Source of the DNA: Candidatus Cloacimonadota bacterium
GTDB taxonomy: Bacteria; Cloacimonadota; Cloacimonadia; Cloacimonadales; TCS61
Direction: 5' to 3'
DNA length: 21,900 bases
Assembly: GCA_030596265.1 (NCBI GenBank)
Contig: JAUVKM010000006.1
Location: forward strand, 1 to 21,900
Each line of letters opens with the position of its first letter. Position 1 is the stretch's first letter. Positions 1-7,196 of the stretch are shown piece after piece. The translations under genes and the position numbers were made by a program. A model generated the notes under the pieces. The model was not told the origin of the DNA and did no database searches. It was given only the letters and a program-made list of their open reading frames with translations.

Positions 1-1645
1 TTTTCTCAACATAATCATGACCATCAAAATTTTCACCCTTTAAAGCAAAGAAAAGAGAATTCTCTTTTATTGAGCGTGAATCAGTAGAAATATTTTCAAT
101 TAAAGGATCATTATTGATCATCAGGTTTTGCTGGAAGATCAATTCAAGTTGAAGAGGATCTATTGGCAACGAAAGGGAATTATTATAATCAAATGAATGA
201 TCAAGTGCAGTTTCTGCTTCTTTTATATCATCGAAGTCAAATCTTTTTCCTTTGATCTCCTGATATCTTTCATGACCCTTCCCGGCAATGAGAACGATGT
301 CGTTCTCTTTCGCGAAATTTATTGCAGTTTGAATTGCTCTCTTTCTGTCACGGATTATCCAGAATGGAATATTTTCTTCTACATCTTTTAGTATATCGCG
401 AATGATTTCAGCAGGTTCCTCATCTCGCGGATTATCATTTGTAATTATTATTCTATCAGTGTATTTGGCAGCTTTAAGCATTTTAGACCGTTTGGTTTTA
501 TCCCTGCTGCCACCTGCTCCAAATACGCAGATCATTTTTTCTTTCTTAATCTCATTAAGTGTTGCTAATACGTTTTCCAGAGCATCAGGTGTGTGAGCAT
601 AATCTATGTAAACACCGATATTATTGTTGTTTGGAACTTGCTGTAATCTGCCGGGGATACAGTTGAGATTATTAATGGATCCGCTAATCTGTTTCGAACT
701 TGATATTCCCAATAGATCAAGTGCCACAGAAAATGCAGTTGCAGTATTAAAAATATTGTATTTACCTATTAAATTTGTTTTAAGTTGGAATTTATTGCCA
801 TTAAACTTTAGTTTGAAGTTTGAACCGGAAATAGTGTAATCATGTTCTCCAATAACAATTTCTCCTTCTTTGAATGAAATTCCATATTTAGTGAATGAGC
901 ATTTATTGTATAATCTTTCACCGTGTTCATCATCAATATTGATAAAAGCTCTATCGGCATTTTCAAATAATTTAAATTTTGTTTTTGCATATTCATTTAA
1001 GGTTATGTGAAAATCGAGATGATCTTGAGTGAGATTTGTGAAAACAGCAGTATGAAAATGTATGGCGAATGTTCTATCTAATGATAAAGCGTGTGAAGAA
1101 ACTTCCATGATCACAAATTCTACATTTTCATCGATCATTTTACAGAAGATCGTATTCAGAACGATAATATCCGGTGTTGTTCTTTCAGATTTATGAGTAA
1201 CACCGTTTATAGAATAGCCCAGAGTTCCAATTAGACCAACTTTTTTTCCATTATCAGTGAGAATATGTTCCAGGATACTGCCAATAGTTGTTTTCCCATT
1301 TGTACCGGTTATTCCAATTATCTTTAATTTTTTAGAAGGATAGTCAAAAAATAATGTTGCCAATAAAGCAGTTGCTTTTCGTGCATTTAATACAACTATC
1401 TGTGGAATATCAATTTTAAGTTCTCTTTCAACGATTAAAAGCTTTGCACCCCTATCAACAGCTTTTTGGGCGTAATCGTGTCCATCAACTATAAAACCGA
1501 AAATGCAAACGAAAACATTTCCTTCCCTGATCTTTCTGGAATCGGTTTGAATACCGGAATATCTATTTGAAGAAGTAGTGTTAATGCTCTCTATTAGAAG
1601 CTCATGTTTTTGCAATATTGTTTTGATCTCAGCAATTGAGATCAT
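1..1645 (-). CDS. murE-murF: MurE-MurF fusion, partial (runs off left edge)
   Basis: This is a cytoplasmic bifunctional muropeptide ligase. MurE adds meso-diaminopimelate to UDP-MurNAc-L-Ala-D-Glu, and MurF then adds D-Ala-D-Ala. The minus frame from the ATG at 1645 is open for 548 codons to the window edge. MurE module, about residues 1-480: ATP loop GTNGKTT (114-120), TTPD substrate motif, TNLTQDHLDFH, meso-DAP-specific DNPR (404-407), and C-terminal GKGHERYQ and FDFDD. With no stop it continues through a short linker into ISTDSR and then LKGENFDGHDY, the normal N-terminus of MurF. Its ATG overlaps the ftsI stop as ATGA. The nearest SD-like GGAGAAG is too far upstream, so translation is probably coupled. 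MurE-MurF fusions are known in Bordetella. The rest of MurF lies outside the window. Confidence 0.9.
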   Translation of the reverse strand, partial: MISIAEIKTILQKHELLIESINTTSSNRYSGIQTDSRKIREGNVFVCIFGFIVDGHDYAQKAVDRGAKLLIVERELKIDIPQIVVLNARKATALLATLFFDYPSKKLKIIGITGTNGKTTIGSILEHILTDNGKKVGLIGTLGYSINGVTHKSERTTPDIIVLNTIFCKMIDENVEFVIMEVSSHALSLDRTFAIHFHTAVFTNLTQDHLDFHITLNEYAKTKFKLFENADRAFINIDDEHGERLYNKCSFTKYGISFKEGEIVIGEHDYTISGSNFKLKFNGNKFQLKTNLIGKYNIFNTATAFSVALDLLGISSSKQISGSINNLNCIPGRLQQVPNNNNIGVYIDYAHTPDALENVLATLNEIKKEKMICVFGAGGSRDKTKRSKMLKAAKYTDRIIITNDNPRDEEPAEIIRDILKDVEENIPFWIIRDRKRAIQTAINFAKENDIVLIAGKGHERYQEIKGKRFDFDDIKEAETALDHSFDYNNSLSLPIDPLQLELIFQQNLMINNDPLIENISTDSRSIKENSLFFALKGENFDGHDYVEK

Positions 1646-3822
1646 TTTGCCGTTACTGTACATACTTCTCCAAATTTAATATTAGAACCCGGTTTTATTG
1701 ACTGAGCTGAGATGATCCCATTCCCGCGGATCACCAGCTTTACACTGCTTCTGTTTGATATGGCGATTGCCTTTCTAAGGCTCAATCCTATCAGATCCGG
1801 CATTGCATAAGCATCAACATTCATTTGCTCGGCATCCTGTTTATTGTCAAGGTTAAGGATGATCTTCTCATTTTTATCAAATGAGGTGTTGGGTTTGGGA
1901 TATTGATCTATTATTTTCCCATCTTTATTATCACCGGTTACGATGAAATTTATTCCTTCTTTTTGTAATATTTTAATTGCTTTTTCTAATTGCAGCCCGG
2001 TTACGTCAGGAGCGAAAATAAATTTTTTATTATCTTCTTTCACATTGGCAATTACATCTGTGTCAGGGAGATTAACTATTTTTTTAACAACATCTCTAAA
2101 GGTGGGAACAGCAGAAAGTGAAGCATAATAAGAGTATGACTTGTAATCTGCTTCATCATATATGATCACCATAACGTACTGAGGTTTATTTACCGGGAAG
2201 AATCCTGCGAAAACAGAAGTGTATTTTTCTTCTTCATATCCAATTTTTCCACTTATCGCTTTTTCGGAAGTACCTGTTTTCCCGGCTATTGTAAGATGTT
2301 CCAATTTTGTATCGGTAGCAGTTCCATAATCTACTACGCTTTTTAAGAAAACTTTTAATGTATCGAGAGATCTCTTATCGGAAATCTTCCGTAAAACTTT
2401 CGGTTTATAAGAAGTAATTATTTTATTGTTCTTGTTTCTTATCTCTTTAATCAGATGCGGTTGCATCACCTTTCCACCGTTAGCCAGCGAACAATAAGCA
2501 TTCGCCAACTGCAATGCACTCACGGAAATTTCCTGACCAAAAGAGATCGAGTGAAGTGAGAAGCCCTGCCAGTCTTTAAGTTTTCGAAATATCCCTGATG
2601 CTTCACCGGAAATATTTGAACCTGTTTTATGCCCGAATCCCATTGCGATCATGCGCTCATAAAGTACTTTGCTGCCGATTTTCTCAACTATCCTGCTAAT
2701 CCCAACATTACTTGAATAGGCAATAATATCCTTGAAACTGAGTTTTTTATACTTATGATCGTCTTTAATAATCCGTTCTTCTTGTTCATATTCCAGGTGA
2801 TAATCTGTACAGTCAACTATATCTGACGGTTTATAAATATTTTTTTCTAAAGCGAGAAGAGCTGTGATCGGTTTTAAGGTGGAACCTGGTTCGAACATGA
2901 AAGAAGCTGCAATATTAGTGACCGAACGCAGTTCTTTTGCAGATCTTTTTTTATGATCCTTATTAAGACCTGCCATTGCCAATATTTCACCTGAAAATGG
3001 ATCCATAACAATACCAATTGCATTCTTTGCTTGATATTCTTTAAGACCGATTATTAGTTTCTCTTCCAATATTTCCTGGATTTCCATATCAATTGTGAGA
3101 TAAACAGATTTGCCGGGTTTTGCAGATTTTTCTTTGAGGAATAGAAGCGGGATCATCCTATTATTAGCATCGTAGATCGTTTCTCTCCAGCCAATTTCTC
3201 CACAGAGTTGCTTATTGTAAGTTGCTTCAATTCCATTTTTTCCAATAGTTGTGTAGATTGAGTTCCCCGAACTACCCTGTTTACAATCATCAATAATTCC
3301 TAAGAAATTAGAACCAAGTTTATCGTGAGGGTATGAACGTTTAATATTGCTGAATGAAGCAACCAGTCCTTTTATTTTCTCTTTTGCGAATTCCTGTTTA
3401 ATAATATGGAGTTGATTTTCTGAAATGTTAGTTGTGAGATAAACACTTGAATATTGAGGTTTTTTATGCAAACGTTTTAATAGGAAATTTTTCTTTGCTG
3501 CGCTATTCTCTGAAATTATTTTGGCAATTTTGCTAAATACTTCTTTAGTTGTTAATTCTGAATTATTTTTGCAATCATTAATTATGGCACGTCTATCTAC
3601 ATCGAGTTGATAATATTTCACTGAGCTTACCAACAGTCCACCTTCTCGATCATAAATGTTCCCACGATTTGGTATCAATATCTCTTTGGAAGGATTTTGA
3701 CGGATCTGCACAGTTGCCTTAAGCTTATGAGCATCTAAAATTTGGATTGAAAATAAATAACCTATCCAAATAAGGATAAATAGTATGTTGAAAGCTAAGA
3801 AATATTTAATTCTGGTATTCAT
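1642..3822 (-). CDS. ftsI: FtsI-type class B penicillin-binding protein with two PASTA domains
   Basis: This is the septal peptidoglycan DD-transpeptidase of the divisome, anchored in the inner membrane with a periplasmic catalytic domain. The 726-residue protein has one N-terminal membrane helix (about 7-25) and the PBP dimerisation box RGNIYDR (53-59). The penicilloyl-serine motifs are S314-T-L-K317, S370-S-N372 and K515-T-G517. Two C-terminal PASTA repeats lie at about 602-658 and 672-726. The double PASTA tail recalls SpoVD/PBP2x, but gene order (ftsL before, murE after) supports the division role. An in-frame TGA at 3832-3834 rules out any upstream start, and the next Met is near residue 223, so the ATG at 3822 is fixed. 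No free SD precedes it. A hairpin fills the gap from ftsL. Confidence 0.93.
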   Translation of the reverse strand: MNTRIKYFLAFNILFILIWIGYLFSIQILDAHKLKATVQIRQNPSKEILIPNRGNIYDREGGLLVSSVKYYQLDVDRRAIINDCKNNSELTTKEVFSKIAKIISENSAAKKNFLLKRLHKKPQYSSVYLTTNISENQLHIIKQEFAKEKIKGLVASFSNIKRSYPHDKLGSNFLGIIDDCKQGSSGNSIYTTIGKNGIEATYNKQLCGEIGWRETIYDANNRMIPLLFLKEKSAKPGKSVYLTIDMEIQEILEEKLIIGLKEYQAKNAIGIVMDPFSGEILAMAGLNKDHKKRSAKELRSVTNIAASFMFEPGSTLKPITALLALEKNIYKPSDIVDCTDYHLEYEQEERIIKDDHKYKKLSFKDIIAYSSNVGISRIVEKIGSKVLYERMIAMGFGHKTGSNISGEASGIFRKLKDWQGFSLHSISFGQEISVSALQLANAYCSLANGGKVMQPHLIKEIRNKNNKIITSYKPKVLRKISDKRSLDTLKVFLKSVVDYGTATDTKLEHLTIAGKTGTSEKAISGKIGYEEEKYTSVFAGFFPVNKPQYVMVIIYDEADYKSYSYYASLSAVPTFRDVVKKIVNLPDTDVIANVKEDNKKFIFAPDVTGLQLEKAIKILQKEGINFIVTGDNKDGKIIDQYPKPNTSFDKNEKIILNLDNKQDAEQMNVDAYAMPDLIGLSLRKAIAISNRSSVKLVIRGNGIISAQSIKPGSNIKFGEVCTVTAK

Positions 3823-3849
3823 AAAAAAAGCTCATTCGTTTGAATGAGC
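3823..3849 (-). terminator. terminator-like hairpin between ftsL and ftsI
   Basis: On the minus strand a perfect 8-bp stem, GCTCATTC / GAATGAGC (3830-3837 with 3842-3849) with a 4-base loop, is followed at once by seven Ts (3823-3829) and then directly by the ftsI ATG. This is the layout of an intrinsic terminator or attenuator. The only purine-rich stretch that could serve as an SD is inside the 3' arm, so the hairpin could also mask ribosome binding. The structure is seen in the sequence. Its function is inferred. Confidence 0.65.
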
Positions 3850-3856
3850 AATAATA

Positions 3857-4186
3857 TCACCTGGTAAGTGCTTCAGCCGAGGGGACAATGTAGTCAATAA
3901 GGCGGAAGGTCTCTTTCTTATTATTGAATTTAATATTGTGTACATTCTCATTATCGGTAGGGAAGAACATATCCAGATTTTGTGAGGCAAGTCTTTGGAT
4001 ACGGTCGCGAGAACTTAGTTTACTGTTCAGGGTTATCAGATCTAAATTATTAACCTTATGGGCTTGATAAAGTTCCCGTGACTCATCAAGTTTGCGTCCG
4101 TAAACTATGATCTTGTGTTTATTACTATAATGACAAAATATTGAGACTAAAATTAAAACGGCAATAACAATTACTTTCCAGTTCAT
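3857..4186 (-). CDS. ftsL: FtsL-like division protein
   Basis: A 109-residue bitopic membrane protein sits between rsmH and ftsI, the canonical position of ftsL. It has one N-terminal helix (about 3-20). A coiled-coil-like periplasmic segment follows (about 30-70), with leucines in LDESRELYQ and LDLITLNSKL, and then RDRIQRLASQNLDM, the RI..LA...L.M signature of FtsL. In known systems FtsL forms a trimer with FtsB and FtsQ and activates FtsWI. FtsL evolves fast, so the call rests on size, topology, this motif and gene order. Its ATG overlaps the rsmH stop as ATGA, implying translational coupling. The last 40 or so residues are unusual and unassigned. Confidence 0.82.
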   Translation of the reverse strand: MNWKVIVIAVLILVSIFCHYSNKHKIIVYGRKLDESRELYQAHKVNNLDLITLNSKLSSRDRIQRLASQNLDMFFPTDNENVHNIKFNNKKETFRLIDYIVPSAEALTR

Positions 4187-5115
4187 AAAACCTCCCTCTT
4201 CTGGGCTATTCTAAGTTTTGCGCTTCTGGCACGCGGGTTCTTTTCTATCTCTTGCACAGTTGGAACGACAGGCTTTCTCGATATTATATTTAAGGTTGCT
4301 ACTTTGTCACAAACACATAGTGGGAACTCAGGTGGACAGATGCACGATTTCGCTTCATATTTAAAGATGTTCTTAACAATTCTGTCTTCTAAACTATGAT
4401 AAGAAATAACCACAATTCTACCACCATGATTCAAAATTTTTACTGAGTCATTCAGTGCTGTTTTTAGAACTTCCATTTCTTTATTGATGTAGATCCGCAA
4501 TGCCTGGAAGATCCTCGCTTTAGCTTTAATGCTCTTCTTGGAAATTATGCAATTCTCGATTATAGTAGATAACTGCAAAGTTGTCTGAATTTCTTTCTTA
4601 GCTCTCTCTAAAATTATGTTACTGGCAATTCTGGCAGCTTCTTTTTCTTCGCCATATTCACGAAAAATTTTAGCAAGTTCTTCAAATGAGTATGTATTAA
4701 CCACGTCTGCTGCTGTAAGCTCAGTGTTTTGATCCATTCGCATGTTCAAATCTCCGTCACCGCTAAAGCTGAAGCCACGGGCAGGTTCATTGATCTGATG
4801 CGATGAAACACCAAGATCAAAAAGTATGCCATCAACCTTTTTTATTCTTTCAAGGGCAAGTCCGGTTCGTATATTGGCAAAATTCTCTTTGATCATTACA
4901 AATTTTTCAGGATATTTTTCTGTTAAGATTTTACTTTGCTCAATTGAATCGGGATCTTGATCAAAGGCGAATAATTTAATATCTTTTCCACTTTCTAATA
5001 TTTTTTTGGAATGTCCACCACCACCGAAGGTTGCATCTACATAAATTTTGCCATCCTGTAGATCAAGGGCTTCCAAACATTCGGCTAATAATACCGGAAC
5101 GTGGTATTCTTTCAT
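4183..5115 (-). CDS. rsmH: 16S rRNA (cytosine1402-N4)-methyltransferase RsmH
   Basis: RsmH (MraW) uses SAM to methylate N4 of C1402 in the 16S rRNA decoding centre. The 310-residue length is normal. Visible hallmarks in order are the N-terminal HVPVLLAECLEAL, the SAM-binding DATFGGGGHS (28-37), FDQDP, DLGVSSHQ followed by ARGFSFSGDGDLNMRMD, the catalytic-region ISYHSLEDR, a cysteine cluster (CICPPEFPLCVC), and the C-terminal RARSAKLRIA. It is the second gene of the dcw cluster. The start is coupled to mraZ: the mraZ TAA and the rsmH ATG share one base (TAATG), and there is no strong SD of its own. Confidence 0.96.
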   Translation of the reverse strand: MKEYHVPVLLAECLEALDLQDGKIYVDATFGGGGHSKKILESGKDIKLFAFDQDPDSIEQSKILTEKYPEKFVMIKENFANIRTGLALERIKKVDGILFDLGVSSHQINEPARGFSFSGDGDLNMRMDQNTELTAADVVNTYSFEELAKIFREYGEEKEAARIASNIILERAKKEIQTTLQLSTIIENCIISKKSIKAKARIFQALRIYINKEMEVLKTALNDSVKILNHGGRIVVISYHSLEDRIVKNIFKYEAKSCICPPEFPLCVCDKVATLNIISRKPVVPTVQEIEKNPRARSAKLRIAQKREVL

Positions 5116-5555
5116 TATTGATAATCCATAGAATTAAACTGTTTCTTGTGCTCTTCCAAACGTTTCTGACGGAATTGCTCGTAATTCTGCGGACTCCAAA
5201 CAGAAATGTAATTTCCAGATCCCTTAATGATCACCTTATCTTTGATATTGGCAATCTCCAAAAGTTCACTACCAATTTTTATTCTGCCGTTCTGTTCCAT
5301 CTTCTGCTCGGAAGAAGCAAACGTGCGCAGGTTAGAAAGCAACTGCTTATCACGCTCGGAACCTTCCTTCAGCTTATCTATTTTTTCATTCCAGTTATCA
5401 AGAGGATAGATTGCAATATTTCCATTCGGACCCAGTGTGATCACAACTGTTTGTTTTACCTGCGGGTTGAATTTCTTCTTGAAAACAGCAGGAATAGTGA
5501 TCCATTTAAGTTTATTAACCGAGTTCCTGAATGTGCCTAAGAATTCACCCGACAT
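5115..5555 (-). CDS. mraZ: MraZ transcriptional regulator
   Basis: MraZ is an AbrB-fold DNA-binding protein that usually opens the dcw cluster and autoregulates it. The protein starts MSGEFLGTF and carries the double MraZ pattern: RNSVNKLKWITIPAVF, then EQNGRIKIGSELLEIANI in the second half. It is 146 residues, the normal size. I chose the ATG at 5555 over the adjacent in-frame GTG at 5558 because the SD AAGGAGG (5561-5567) is 5 bases from the ATG but only 2 from the GTG. It is the first gene of the minus-strand unit. I do not see the repeated TGGG boxes that MraZ binds in other bacteria in the 200 bases upstream. Confidence 0.93.
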   Translation of the reverse strand: MSGEFLGTFRNSVNKLKWITIPAVFKKKFNPQVKQTVVITLGPNGNIAIYPLDNWNEKIDKLKEGSERDKQLLSNLRTFASSEQKMEQNGRIKIGSELLEIANIKDKVIIKGSGNYISVWSPQNYEQFRQKRLEEHKKQFNSMDYQ

Positions 5556-5608
5556 CACATCCTCCTTAATCGTTTGAGTAAAAAAAGGTTCTGCATAATA
5601 CCTACATA

Positions 5609-5721
5609 GTCATTGCGAAGTTTCTTATGGAGAGATTCTATTGAAGCAATCTAAGCTTGTGAACAATTAGTATAAAGGAGATTGCTTCGTTTGTAACAGC
5701 AAGAAAAAAAACTCGCAAAGA
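5609..5721. repeat. eroded palindromic interspersed repeat
   Basis: Inner arms GAAGCAATCT (5643-5652) and AGATTGCTTC (5679-5688) are perfect inverted copies. Outer ends GTCATTGCGAAG (5609-5620) and ACTCGCAAAGAC (5710-5721) are imperfect inverted copies. From memory this resembles a non-coding repeat family (GTCATTGCGAG...GAAGCAATCT...) scattered through many bacterial genomes. The imperfect ends suggest an old, decaying copy. Confidence 0.65.
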
Positions 5722-5909
5722 CATTATCTTTCACTTTTCTGACAAAAACACTCTATTATGCAAAGCCCATTTTGAGTAAAAATGAGAATTTATGAGAACT
5801 TCTGGGTCAAACGTGAGACAAATCTGGGGTTCGTCAAGTTTTTTCTGAGCTTATATGAGTTTTTATTATATTTATTTAAATAGATATTTTAATTAAGCTT
5901 ACATAATAT

Positions 5910-5979
5910 TTATTTATCTTGACGCAAATCCATTAAAAACAGCTTTTTAAATGTGAACTTGAAAATTGATAATTAATAT
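5910..5979 (+). repeat. 70-bp block, copy A, upstream of the TIR cassette
   Basis: This block aligns with 8681-8749 at roughly 85% identity with one gap, by hand alignment. The shared core is TTATTTATCTTGAC, CAAATCCAT, then TTTTTAAATGT and GAAAA/TGATAAT. Each copy lies just upstream of a plus-strand gene start, so it may carry a promoter or operator. The TTGAC looks like a -35, but no good -10 sits 17 bases downstream of it. The block may alternatively mark the edge of an inserted segment. Confidence 0.7.
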
Positions 5980-6000
5980 CGCAAATGGCAGGAGAAAAAG

Positions 6001-6078
6001 ATGATAACTGTAGATACTAAGCATTATGATGTTATCTTAATTGGAACTCTGCAGATGGTTATAAGGATGAAGGTATAG
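6001..6078 (+). CDS. possible 25-codon leader ORF or gene remnant
   Basis: A 25-codon ORF starts at an ATG placed after a good SD (AGGAG, about 6 bases upstream) and stops 3 bases before the ATG of the TIR-like gene. It lies downstream of duplicated block A. The peptide includes KHYDVILIGT, which faintly resembles the start of a nucleotide-binding fold, so it may be the stub of a lost gene. It could equally be a leader peptide that couples translation to the next gene. No homology can be claimed at this length. Confidence 0.35.
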   Translation: MITVDTKHYDVILIGTLQMVIRMKV

Positions 6079-6081
6079 GGG

Positions 6082-6792
6082 ATGATAAACTTTTATGAAA
6101 AAATAAAAGAATTTCAAGAAGATGGAAAACAAATTCATAATTTAGTTGATTATCAGGATTGGACTAATAAAGTTGAAGCCTATTTAATAGGATGTGGGGA
6201 AAAGGAATCTTTCGATGCTTTTAGAAGATTTAGATCATTTGATGATTTTTATAACTCAGGATTAAATCAGCAATTAGAAGTAATCCATGGTTTGTTGACT
6301 TCTCCAGAGAAATCAATATCTCAAACACCAGCGCGAATTAACAGTAATTCCAAAGATGTATTTATTGTACATGGTCATGATAAAAGTATAAAAGAAGCAA
6401 CAGCAAGATTTATACAAAATCTAAATTTGAATCCAATTATTTTACATGAAAAACCGAATTCTGGAAATACGATTATTGAGAAGTTTGAGATTAATGCTAA
6501 CGTAGGTTATGCAATAATATTATTGACATACGATGATGAAGGAAAAGCAAAAAAGGATTCTTCATTGCAACCAAGAGCAAGGCAAAATGTGATTTTTGAG
6601 TTAGGCTATTTTTTCGGTAGAATTGGTCGATCTCGAGTTTGTGTTTTATTCGAAAAACGAGTTGAAATCCCTTCGGACTATAAAGGTATATTATATATTG
6701 AGTTGGATGAAGCAGAGGGGTGGAAACGAAAGTTAGCACAAGAATTAGTTAATGCAAATATGAATGTTGATCTAAAAGGTATATTAGGTTAA
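6082..6792 (+). CDS. TIR-like domain protein of the CAP12/Pycsar (PF10137) type
   Basis: A 236-residue soluble protein. Residues 1-85 form a helix-rich N-terminal region I do not recognise. Residues 92-225 match the TIR-like domain long annotated as predicted nucleotide-binding: VFIVHGHD (93-100), ILHEKPNSGNTIIEKFE (120-136), GYAIILLTYDDEG, RARQNVIFELGYFFG (165-179, with the conserved Glu at 173), then PSDYKGILYIELD. Domains of this family act as NAD-degrading effectors in TIR-STING CBASS and Pycsar systems. NADase activity here is inferred from family. No CD-NTase or cyclase is nearby, so it is an orphan or part of another system. Start ATG 6082 has GAAGG about 8 bases upstream. Confidence 0.82.
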   Translation: MINFYEKIKEFQEDGKQIHNLVDYQDWTNKVEAYLIGCGEKESFDAFRRFRSFDDFYNSGLNQQLEVIHGLLTSPEKSISQTPARINSNSKDVFIVHGHDKSIKEATARFIQNLNLNPIILHEKPNSGNTIIEKFEINANVGYAIILLTYDDEGKAKKDSSLQPRARQNVIFELGYFFGRIGRSRVCVLFEKRVEIPSDYKGILYIELDEAEGWKRKLAQELVNANMNVDLKGILG

Positions 6793-6801
6793 TAACAATT
6801 G

Positions 6802-6867
6802 GATGAGACACTCTGAGAGCATCTTCCGGGAGGAGGATTCAGGGAGTGATGGTGGTGGGGTGCAGGG
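6802..6867. repeat. G-rich segment bracketed by 8-bp direct repeats
   Basis: Between the TIR-like gene and the next small ORF lies a 66-base stretch that is about 59% G+C by hand count and strongly G-rich on the plus strand, in surroundings near one third G+C. It is bracketed by AACAATTG at 6794-6801 and 6868-6875. This looks like a small insertion with a target duplication, but it matches no element I know. Confidence 0.4.
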
Positions 6868-6899
6868 AACAATTGATTAAGATTTGGAGGGGAAGAAGG

Positions 6900-7100
6900 A
6901 TGCTGGTGAAAACGTTTATTGTTTTATGTAAAAATTCGAAACAACATATGATTGAAATTCATGAGGATAAGAAAGGATTTTATTTTGGATTCTCTAAGGG
7001 TTTGGTAGAAGAAAGGTTTGAATCTGAGTTAGATGCCTTTCAAAAGGCTTGTGAAATTATTGCTGATAAGGATCCTATTGAGAAGTGGCAGGAAATATAG
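6900..7100 (+). CDS. small hypothetical protein (66 aa)
   Basis: I do not recognise this protein. I chose the ATG at 6900 because GGAGG lies 9 bases upstream. The frame is open back to 6846, but those 18 extra residues are encoded partly by the odd G-rich segment and include an unlikely MMVVGCREQ start. The 66 residues look like a beta-beta-beta-alpha unit: KTFIVLCK, HMIEIHED, KGFYFGFSKG, then a helix ESELDAFQKACEIIA. The DAFQKA(C)EIIA ending recalls small HicB- or antitoxin-like folds, but that is only a resemblance. It lies between the TIR-like and HEPN-like genes on the same strand. Confidence 0.6.
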   Translation: MLVKTFIVLCKNSKQHMIEIHEDKKGFYFGFSKGLVEERFESELDAFQKACEIIADKDPIEKWQEI

Positions 7101-7196
7101 TAGAAATGTTAACTGAACGATGAGAACTTGCTTATAAGAACTGATTTTTTTTTATAACAATGTTGTGCATGATCAGAGATTAGTAAAGGATTTAAA

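Larger units (their letters stand above)
5556..6000. other. divergent intergenic region upstream of mraZ
   Basis: About 445 bases hold no convincing gene between the dcw cluster (minus) and the TIR cassette (plus). Contents are the strong mraZ SD at 5561-5567, an eroded palindromic repeat at 5609-5721, a featureless AT-rich stretch (5722-5909) and a duplicated 70-bp block (5910-5979) followed by an AGGAG site just before 6001. On the minus strand, TATTAT near 5595-5600 could be a -10 for mraZ, but I see no good -35, so I make no promoter call. Confidence 0.6.

Noticed and set aside
5031..5540. 169-codon plus-strand ORF opposite rsmH and mraZ
   Set aside because: It lies antisense to two conserved genes, and its translation has no domain pattern.
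5560..5800. MraZ operator boxes (repeated TGGG motifs) upstream of mraZ
   Set aside because: Only one isolated match is present on the minus strand (CCCA near 5768), with no evenly spaced repeats.
6846..6899. Upstream start at 6846 for the small ORF
   Set aside because: It lies in the anomalous G-rich segment. The ATG at 6900 has a proper SD 9 bases upstream.
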